64,000 bases of DNA from contig NW_004624734.1 in assembly GCF_000247695.1 (NCBI RefSeq), positions 12,808,740 to 12,872,739 on the forward strand. The letters run 5' to 3'. The notes beneath the pieces are model-generated. The model saw nothing but the letters and a program-made list of their open reading frames with translations, ran no database searches and was not told the DNA's origin. Both the position numbers and the translations under genes were made by a program. This document shows, one piece after another, positions 56,893-64,000 of the stretch; position 1 is the first letter of the stretch, and every line of letters begins with the position of its first letter. The stretch is from Heterocephalus glaber (Eukaryota; Chordata; Mammalia; Rodentia; Bathyergidae).

Positions 56893-57929
56893 TCTATGGA
56901 ATTCAAATTTCAACATATCTAAATAAAATTTTATTGGAACACAACTGTGTTCATTCATTTCTGGATTATCAATAGCAGCTTGTGTACTACAGTGACAGAA
57001 TTCAATAGATACAACAAAAACCATAAACTATTAATCAACTGACAGAAGTTTGCTAAGCCCTGGCTTAGGCAATTCTGTGACATATGCATTGCAAAATTTG
57101 ATGTGTGGGACTTTTTCCCCATTAAGAAAATAGGACTGAAGGATGAATAGGGTTAGAATAGGACTGAGAGGAAGGGATGGATTTTCTAGGCTGAGATAGT
57201 GACTTGATCACACTCTAGTTCCCTTCTTCCATTTCTCCCTTTAACTTTCAATTAAATCAAGATACATCATTGAGGCCTTTGCATTTCAAGAACTTAGATA
57301 CAATATTACTCCTAAAAGGAGCCATCCGGGCATCTTGGATTATTCTAAACGTTGAAACAAATCAGCACCAAATTTAAAATGAACTTTGAATTTTGGAGCT
57401 TTTTTCTTTTTTCTTGGTGCTGCAAGTGAGCTATTTTATTTCAAATTAAATAAATACTTTGTTTTAAATGCAGTAAGCATGAAGTCTTACCGTGAGTATG
57501 CTGTGACATTTAATCTTGGCAACATGCTTCTCCCAGTCTGCTAGGATTTTATGATCCTGCTGAATGTAAACTATAATGAAATTTGGAGATATGGATTCTA
57601 ACCTTACTAATTGTCTGAGCCAGGGATGATTGTAGTATGCTTGGGTGAAAAGTATATCCGAAATCTCTTTCGTTGTATTTAGTATAACAAAATAAATACA
57701 TATTTAATTTTCTCTGGAATTAAGGAAATAATGAAAAATTATTTTTTTTGAATGCTACAGAATTGTATTCATTTAAACAAGTTTTAATGTGGCCACATTG
57801 GCCACTGCCTGCCAAATAAATTACAATAAGTACCTAAGAGCACTTATTTTTTTTAGGACTTTCTCTTTCCTCATGCCTATCTAGCAACAGAGCATTTATG
57901 ATGTTGTGACTAGCTTAAAGCAAGAGGCT
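56893..57929. other. No recognised feature
   Basis: AT-rich. The segment 57400-57900 is repeat-free in my reading. No gene recognised. Confidence 0.4.
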
Positions 57930-58130
57930 CAAACTTTAATGCACAAACAAATCGCATGAGGGATCTTGCTCTTGGAGCCTAAGATTCTGCATTTCTGACA
58001 AACTCCCAGGTCACCGATCTGCAGCCAAGTGTGAGAATATACACGGCTGGTTCTGGACAGCATTCAGCTAGGGCTGAAGCTGCCATGGTTCCAAAGTGTG
58101 GTAAGTGGACCAGCAGCACTGCCGTGGAAG
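57930..58130. repeat. MER5-type hAT relics
   Basis: TCTGCATTTCTGACAAACTC with CCAGGTCACCGATCTGCAGC, then CCAAAGTGTGGTAAGTGGAC with CAGCAGCACTG, are pieces of MER5/MER20-type elements. Confidence 0.5.
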
Positions 58131-58488
58131 CTATGGCTAGGGATGTGGATTCTAACTTTATGAACTGGCTGAGCCGGGAAAGGCTGTAGTAGACTAGGAT
58201 ACAAAGCACATTCCAAGGCTCAAGGGCTTAGTTGGATGAAAGTTTCTTTCCCGCTTACCCAAAGTTGGATCGGGTGGCTTCTTGGTTAGTGCAACATGTG
58301 AAAGAAGATTTGAGAGCTCACACCTATTCTTAAGTGTCTACAACGCTGGGTCACTGTGGGAAGGTCCATGCTTTTCCTGTGCCTTTGTTTGCTCATGATT
58401 AAAGGGGAATTAATCCAGTCCTACATTTTTCCAGAGTTTTTGAAAAGTTCAAATAAGATGTCTGAAAATGCCTTAAAAGGTATGATAA

Positions 58489-58688
58489 GAGCCAGGTGTT
58501 GTAGTGCACACCTGTAATCCCAGCACTCTGGGAGGCTGAGGCAGGAGGATTGCAAATTCGAGCCCAGTCTTAGCAACTTAGTGTCTAAGCGAGGTCCTGT
58601 CTCAAAATAAAAAATAAAATAGGGCTGGGAGTATAGCTCAGTGTGAAGGTCTTGGGTTCAGTGCCCAGTACTGCCCCCCTTAAAAAAA
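58489..58688 (+). mobile_element. B1-dID SINE, sense
   Basis: GAGCCAGGTGTTGTAGTGCA, GGGAGGCTGAGGCAGGAGG and GAGGTCCTGTCTCAAAATAA form the B1 part. GGGCTGGGAGTATAGCTCAG and GGGTTCAGTGCCCAGTACT form the ID part, with a tail to 58688. Confidence 0.93.
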
Positions 58689-58699
58689 GAGTAACAGAG

Positions 58700-58795
58700 A
58701 AGCAGAAAGCTTTGAATTGCTGACTCTCACACAGCTAGTGAGTGGCTTTGATTTGAACTCAGGCCCATCTGACTCCGTGCTTTCAAGTATTCTAT
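58700..58795 (-). repeat. MIR relic, antisense
   Basis: CACACAGCTAGTGAGTGGCT and TGATTTGAACTCAGGCCCAT are the antisense MIR core. The frame 58680-59087 (minus) overlaps it and is not called. Confidence 0.65.
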
Positions 58796-59899
58796 GGGAC
58801 TGCTTGTTCGCTCTTACAAGGATTGCACCCGTGACCACATGGCACCCCACTTTTCTGACACTGGCCTGGGAATTTGTTCTCAGGTCACATCCTGCTAGAA
58901 GGATCCACCCTGTGTGTTTGGTCCAGCTCTTCAGGACACCATCGAGAAGATGAGATGTTGGATCCCTGGGTAATTCCCCAGAGCCCTTGGATAGCAGGAC
59001 CAGGACAGACTTCCTGTTCTGTCCCCTCCCACTGCTCCTGGCCCTGACATTGACAAGTGCACCTTGTTCTAAAACTGGACCCTGCATTTTATATACGGGA
59101 AAAAAATATTGTTTTGAAATCTGGGGTGGAGTAAAACTGAAGCCATGGAAGACTTGCCAGGTGCTGTTATGTTAGTCCAATCACCAGCCCAACCCAAGCA
59201 GAGAGGAAAAACAAAGTTCAGGGGGTTGTTTACACGTCTGTTTCCTTTTTTATTAAAGCCCCACCACAAAGACCAGTTAGCTTGCAGAATAATAGCAAAC
59301 AAAAAGTCATCTACTCAAAAGAAAGGCCAACTGTGTATTGTCATTTCCCTGGTTCCCGGGCTTCCTAATCAGTGTTCAGACCCAAACCCATAAAGGCAAA
59401 GGCAGCAGTTGGTGAAAAATGAGACCAACATGACTGAGTCATCTATTGCCTTGCTCACTTCAAGAAACCCCCCAGAAAATTATACACGTGGTTTCTAAAT
59501 GTACAAAGAAAACTAAAGGAATTCCATTATGAAAGAAAAATTAGATGGAAATTTCTAATCCTGTCTCATAAACAATATAGGAATAACTTTAAAATATTCT
59601 GCTTTAAGCATGCATTTAATTTGTGCTCTGAGAACCAAATAATGTTGCCAAGATAAAACATTCTAATAATGATTTATGTAAATTTATTTGTACAAAGTAA
59701 TGGTGTAGTTGCCTATAGCAAATTGCTTGGAATATGAAATGACATTTATGAGGTCTTTTTCTCCCCTCTGAATGAATACAATGGAGAAAATGAGAAACTC
59801 AGGAAAGGAAAAACAGCAACCCCTGTTCCAGATGGAGTCTGATGGCTCCAAAGGCATCAAGGTGACAGGAAGCCAGCAGTCAACAAGTGCAACTCAATG
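58796..59899. other. No recognised feature
   Basis: Unique-looking sequence. Nothing recognised. Confidence 0.4.
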
Positions 59900-59909
59900 T
59901 GGTTTCCTG

Positions 59910-60027
59910 AAGGGCTGGGGATATAGTTCTGTGGTAGAGTGCCTGGTTCTTTGAATGCACAAAGCCCTGTGTTCAATCCCTAGTACCACCAAAAAAATAC
60001 AGATAGATAAATGATAGATAGATAGAT

Positions 60028-60065
<38 letters not shown>
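59910..60065 (+). mobile_element. ID SINE whose tail has become a (GATA)n microsatellite
   Basis: AGGGCTGGGGATATAGTTCT and GTGTTCAATCCCTAGTACC are the ID body (59911-59990). A short A-rich tail passes into GATA units at 60000-60065. TGGTTTCCTG (59900-59909) and TGGTTTCTTG (60066-60075) flank body plus microsatellite, so the repeat grew from the SINE tail. Confidence 0.9.
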
Positions 60066-60066
<1 letters not shown>

Positions 60067-60075
60067 GGTTTCTTG

Positions 60076-61160
60076 TGATGTTCTCATTATGCAAGTCATT
60101 TTTAAGGACAAGAGAGTCTTACTTAGAAGACTGGAACTCTATGTTAGTGATCATAAACTACTCACATACCGAAGCTCCTTCAGAAGAGCCAGTGTTGAAT
60201 CCCTTGTTTTCATAGCAAGCACCCTTACAACATGGGGTGCAGACAAGTAATTGAAATTGGATGATTAATCTCAGTTCTTAGTTACATATTACCAGGGAAA
60301 GTTATGCTTGAGTCATAAGTGAGGCCCAAATGTTACAAAATAAGACTCTCCCAAGAACTGATTCATAGACCTTCAGGGGGTTTTCCTATTAGCTTCCGGT
60401 TAGCACCTTTAATAATGGCTCTAGGTGTTTCCCTGGAAACATTTAATCAAATGGAAACCCCCACACATGTCACAAGGAGAGTTTCTGGATGCATACCTTG
60501 GCCTCATAAGTGCTGTTGCAACTTTCCATAATCTGTACTGTTTGGAACAGGTATGACGTTAGCCATTTCATTTTAGAAGGCATTTGATTTTTTCACAGAG
60601 TCTTTTTACTTTCTCACTTGGTTGTCACAATCATTTTTGTGAGACAGATAAGAGTTTATATTCCACATGGCAGGAAACTGAGGGCACAGAAGTCACAAAG
60701 CAAGACACTGGCACAGTAGGGGACAGTGCTGGTCCCCTTGTCACTCCCAACTCCATCAGACAGGAGGGTTTGTGATTCTAGAGAGCTTGCTTTATTTAAA
60801 ACAATTCCCAGTTTGGGCTCATTCTAAGCCATTTTGGAATTGCATGCTCTACCCTGAGAAAAATGGGTTTAAGCAAGAGGAGAGGAAGACCTTGGACTGG
60901 GGACCTCAGGACACTGGGGCCGTAGCCTGAGGGCTGCAGGCAGATCTCCTGACAGAGGCTGAAAGGCTGATGGAAACTAGACTGACTTGGAGGGAGAAAG
61001 GGTGACCTGGGTTTTCATCAGTGCCATTGAAGTGCATGGACCTTAAAAGCTGTCACTTGCAGCAGGGCTGGCTTCAGTGAAGTGTTCCAAGGTCCCCAGG
61101 CTGAGCCAGTGGATCCCAGAGGAGACCATCAGCCACTGTGAGGTCCCAGTCCTTCCACGT
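60076..61160. other. Mostly unassigned; MIR relic at 60620-60775
   Basis: TATATTCCACATGGCAGGAA, ACTGAGGGCACAGAAGTCAC and AAAGCAAGACACTGGCACAG are in antisense MIR order. Nothing else is recognised. Confidence 0.45.
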
Positions 61161-61164
61161 CCTG

Positions 61165-61254
61165 GGGGAGATGACTTTGAACATCCATTTCTCCATCTAT
61201 GAAATGGGAATAATAATATTTACCTTATATGGATGGTAAGAGAATTAGAGAGGT
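61165..61254 (+). repeat. MIR relic, sense, next to a SINE
   Basis: ATCCATTTCTCCATCTATGA with AATGGGAATAATAATATTTA is the sense MIR core, and GGTAAGAGAATTAGAGAGG continues it up to the SINE insertion. Confidence 0.7.
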
Positions 61255-61480
61255 TGTTTGTTTGTTTGTTTGTTTTGCTGTACTGGAGATTGAACCCAGG
61301 GGCTTCCACATGCTAGGCAAATACTCAACCACTGAGCCACATCCCCAGTCCTTTTAGTTTTTTCTTTTATTTTGAGACAGGGTCTTGGTGAATTGCTCAG
61401 ACCAGCCTCAAATTTGCAGTCCTCCTGTCTCAGCCACCAGAGTAGCTGGAATTACAGATGTGTCCTGCTGTGCCCAGCTT
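61255..61480 (-). mobile_element. B1-dID SINE, antisense, with (TTTG)n tail
   Basis: The TTTG run at 61256-61275 is the tail. GTACTGGAGATTGAACCC ... CTGAGCCACATCCCCAGTC is the ID part. TTGAGACAGGGTCTTGGTG ... GTAGCTGGAATTACAG is the B1 part. Confidence 0.92.
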
Positions 61481-62439
61481 AGATGATTCTTATTAAGCAC
61501 TTAGCATAGTCTTCAGCAGATAGGAAACACATTCTTTGGTAGCTCTCAAAATTATCCTTCTAGTTGCTGTTACCTAAGAATGTATGGCCTGGGCTGATAA
61601 TTATTAAGTAAAATTAAAATATAGCTTTTGTTTAAATGAGACTTAATTTACAAGATGTCTAAATCAGTTGTTTCTGTGTACCCAAAGATAACAAAGTAAA
61701 TGTGAGACTTCATTCACTTGTTCATTCGACAAACAGCCCTCAGTATTTAAGGCCCTTTGTGAGCTGTTTACAAGAAACGGAGAGGCCAGACAGCCTGTTC
61801 TTGTAGGATAAGGGAGTTTGATTATTTTATGTCTGCCTCCGAGTTTTTTCCTCCCATTGTTCTCTACAGTATTATCATGATTGCCATAACGAAAATTGAC
61901 TAGATGCCTATTTACATGTGGCAGGTGGACACTGCGCAGTCCACTTCCATATCCATGTTCTTTGTCTTCCAGGAACTCAGAAATTAAGCTGGTCTAAATC
62001 CTTTGTTGCTGCAAGGCTTGGTTCTGGCCTGGAGCCTGCCAGTCGGTTGCCTTAGAGAGTCACCCTGGCTGGAGAGTAGCTTCAAGAGGAATGAATGGGC
62101 AGCCTGGCCATAGGCGCCTTCAGCTGCTTCTGCCTGCAGGGCAAGGTGTGCCCACCCTTCGCAGAAGTGTTCTCTGCTGATGGCTTCGGGCCTCCGGGCA
62201 AAAGTGTGACTGCCTCCTTTGGGTAAAATTCATTTCCATTAGAAGCATATACTACCCTCTTATCAAGGGTTGAAATGAATCTTACCTAGAATGTATTGAT
62301 TTGGTTTTTTGGGGGGTGTTTTTTTTAAGATGACTATATAACACCTTAGAAAAGATGTTTCATGGAAATTTTCTGAAGGAAGATAAGGAAATTAACGCAT
62401 TCTTGAGAAGAGAAAAAAGTAATCAGATTGGGGATCCTT
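61481..62439. other. No recognised feature
   Basis: Unique-looking sequence. No gene or repeat recognised. Confidence 0.4.
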
Positions 62440-62440
62440 T

Positions 62441-62535
62441 GGGGCTGGGGGTGTAGCTCAGGGGTAGAGCACTTGCCTAGCATGTGTGAGGCCCTGGACT
62501 TGACACCACCCCCCCAACCACCACCACCACAATGA
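62441..62535 (+). mobile_element. ID SINE, sense
   Basis: GGGGCTGGGGGTGTAGCTCA and GGTAGAGCACTTGCCTAGCA are a clean classical ID start. The B box is altered (GGACTTGACACC), and a C-run with ACC repeats replaces the A tail. Confidence 0.88.
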
Positions 62536-63867
62536 AAACCTAGGGATCCAGTCTGGCCAGTTTCAGAGGTTCCTAGACACCAGGGACTCCCCTGTGTGGA
62601 AGACAGTGGAATTTCTAGGTCCCCTGCTTGAGCTGATGATCTGACCAAACAGACATTAAACAACCATGCACAGATAAGTGTTTAAAAAGGAGTCATTTCC
62701 CACGTAAAGCAAAGAGAGAAAAATAAATTCAAGGTAGCGAGTTCAATATCCTTCCTTGGCAAAATAAAAAGCTGGCAATGTACACCTGTCCCCAGAACTA
62801 CAATCACATTCCACGTATCGGTGTTTTGGTCTATGATGCACCACATGCCTCCTAAGACTGTATGAAGCTGAAAAATTCCTATTGCTTAGCATTTTTACTG
62901 TACCTTCTCTGGGTGTAGATGTGCATGAACACACCAGGCGCTTACCACTGTGTTAGGCCTATAGTGTTGAGCATAGTCACACAATGTGCAGGTGTGTAGA
63001 CCAGGAGCAGGCTATACCACTGAGCCCAGGTGTGTGCTTGTCTACACCAGCTAGATGTGTGAAAGTGGAGTGTGTGATCTCCACACATGGACAAAACCAC
63101 CTAATACCTAAGTCCCTACGATGCATGACCATACTTCTGAAATCTTATTGCTATGTGAAATCAAGATGTGGGACCTGGGGCTCTCTTGCCCCTTCTTGGT
63201 GCTGTGATCGCCTCCTTCTCTGCCCTCTTTCTTGGCTCCTGCTACTCTTTACTGGAGGTCTGAAGCCTGTGGTTTATCCTTCTTATTAAAAAGAAGGTTA
63301 GCAAGCATTAGAGACATACCAGCAATTAAGACTTTCTTCCTGACTTGAGTGGGGGGAGCATTTGCAAAGATGAGGAAGTGTCTGTTCATAGCCCTCTGGG
63401 TTAAGACTACATTGTCACATGTTTATCTCCTGAGTGACATCTGGCCCACCCAACCCCTGCAAAGGCAGAGGGGGCCTGTTCTTCCTAACTGCCATGGATA
63501 ACTCGATACTGAGCCAACTGACTGCGAGTCACCTGTTCCCTCTAAGGATATAAGTATGTGCCGCATTAACCTTACTCCCACTCTGGGGTGCGCCTATGAG
63601 CTCCCAAATGAATACTGGAGCATTAACTTGGGAAGAAGTAATCTGGGTTTAAACTCAGCTGTGCTCAGGGCTCAGAGCTCCACCAGTGGCACCGTCTGAG
63701 TGAGAATGAGGACTGGACTAGACTCAGAGGATCACTTGGAAGACAGAACAGGGGCATCTTCTGGGGACACCGAAAAGGAAGAGCTGTTTTGAAGTTGATA
63801 CATCTTCCAAAAAAGTGGCTGCAAATATGTCACGAAAGAAGAGAGAGGCCTTTGGGTTTTGTTTTGT
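62536..63867. other. No recognised feature
   Basis: Unique-looking sequence. The frames at 62743-62934 and 62984-63289 have no recognisable domain. A possible LTR-like fragment near 63480-63620 could not be supported. Confidence 0.4.
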
Positions 63868-63984
63868 TGGTTTTTCAGACAAGAGTCTCACTAGGTAGCC
63901 CAGGCTGGCCTCAAACTCATGGTGATCCTCCTGCTTCAGTCGCCTGTGTGTTGCGATTACAGGCATGTGCTGCCACGCCGGCTC
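63868..63984 (-). mobile_element. B1 SINE, antisense
   Basis: CAGACAAGAGTCTCACTAGG, AGCCCAGGCTGGCCTCAAAC, then a GTGTTGCGATTACAGGCATG block and the end GCCACGCCGGCTC. There is no internal duplication. Confidence 0.88.
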
Positions 63985-64000
63985 TGAGAAAGGCCTTTGA

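Noticed and set aside
58680..59087. 135-codon minus-strand open frame
   Set aside because: It runs into a MIR relic and a SINE tail at its end. It is better explained by repeats and chance.
60000..60065. Possible CRISPR-like or regularly spaced repeat
   Set aside because: It is a simple GATA microsatellite. No spacers are present and the sequence is mammalian.
63480..63620. Possible LTR remnant with a TATA-like GGATATAAGTATG
   Set aside because: No terminal TG/CA pair, polyadenylation signal or target duplication could be identified.

Overview
This window looks like gene-free mammalian nuclear DNA, most likely intergenic or deep intronic sequence from a non-murid rodent. No open frame exceeds 156 codons. 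I recognise no host protein domain, processed pseudogene, true tRNA, rRNA, CpG island or CRISPR array. The rodent assignment rests on three things seen together: B1 elements derived from 7SL RNA with the internal duplication of about 29 bp, ID-type SINEs derived from tRNA-Ala, and B1+ID fusions of the B1-dID kind known from squirrel-, dormouse-, beaver- and cavy-like rodents. The youngest-looking SINE is an unusual ID relative whose A-box side reads GGGGATTTAGCTCAGTGGTT. This suggests a castorimorph such as beaver, but that is an inference.

Layout. 0-11 kb: a 67-bp tandem repeat, ID copies, a rearranged mariner element (3163-3681), a possible LTR, a B1-dID, and L2 and MIR relics. 11-23 kb: a double ID insertion inside one target-site duplication (11505-11714), a Tigger1 fossil carrying three SINEs (17189-18621), a MaLR LTR (19199-19586), a second mariner element with fold-back structure (20490-21055), and several MER5A-like hAT relics. 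23.9-29.9 kb: one old L1 in antisense covering most of ORF2, interrupted by a younger L1 3' end (24769-25426), an ID copy and a Tigger-family element (27584-28257), and closed by a second double ID insertion (29903-30157). 30-45 kb: sparse repeats (L2, MIR, an ERVL-like LTR, B1 and ID copies, an L1MA-type 3' end), including about 4 kb at 37-41 kb in which I recognise nothing. 45.1-46.5 kb: an old sense L1 3' end with a younger L1 tail and an ID inside it. 46.5-64 kb: mostly unique sequence with a perfect RFX X-box (48391-48404), MER5A, MIR and L2 relics, a nested ID-in-B1, B1-dID copies and a GATA microsatellite grown from a SINE tail.

Nothing here works as an operon or pathway. The content is a layered record of transposition. 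The most interesting signals are the two ID-ID insertions that each share a single target-site duplication, the two differently rearranged mariner derivatives, the tandemly repeated L1 3' UTR module, and the repeat-poor blocks that may hold conserved regulatory DNA.
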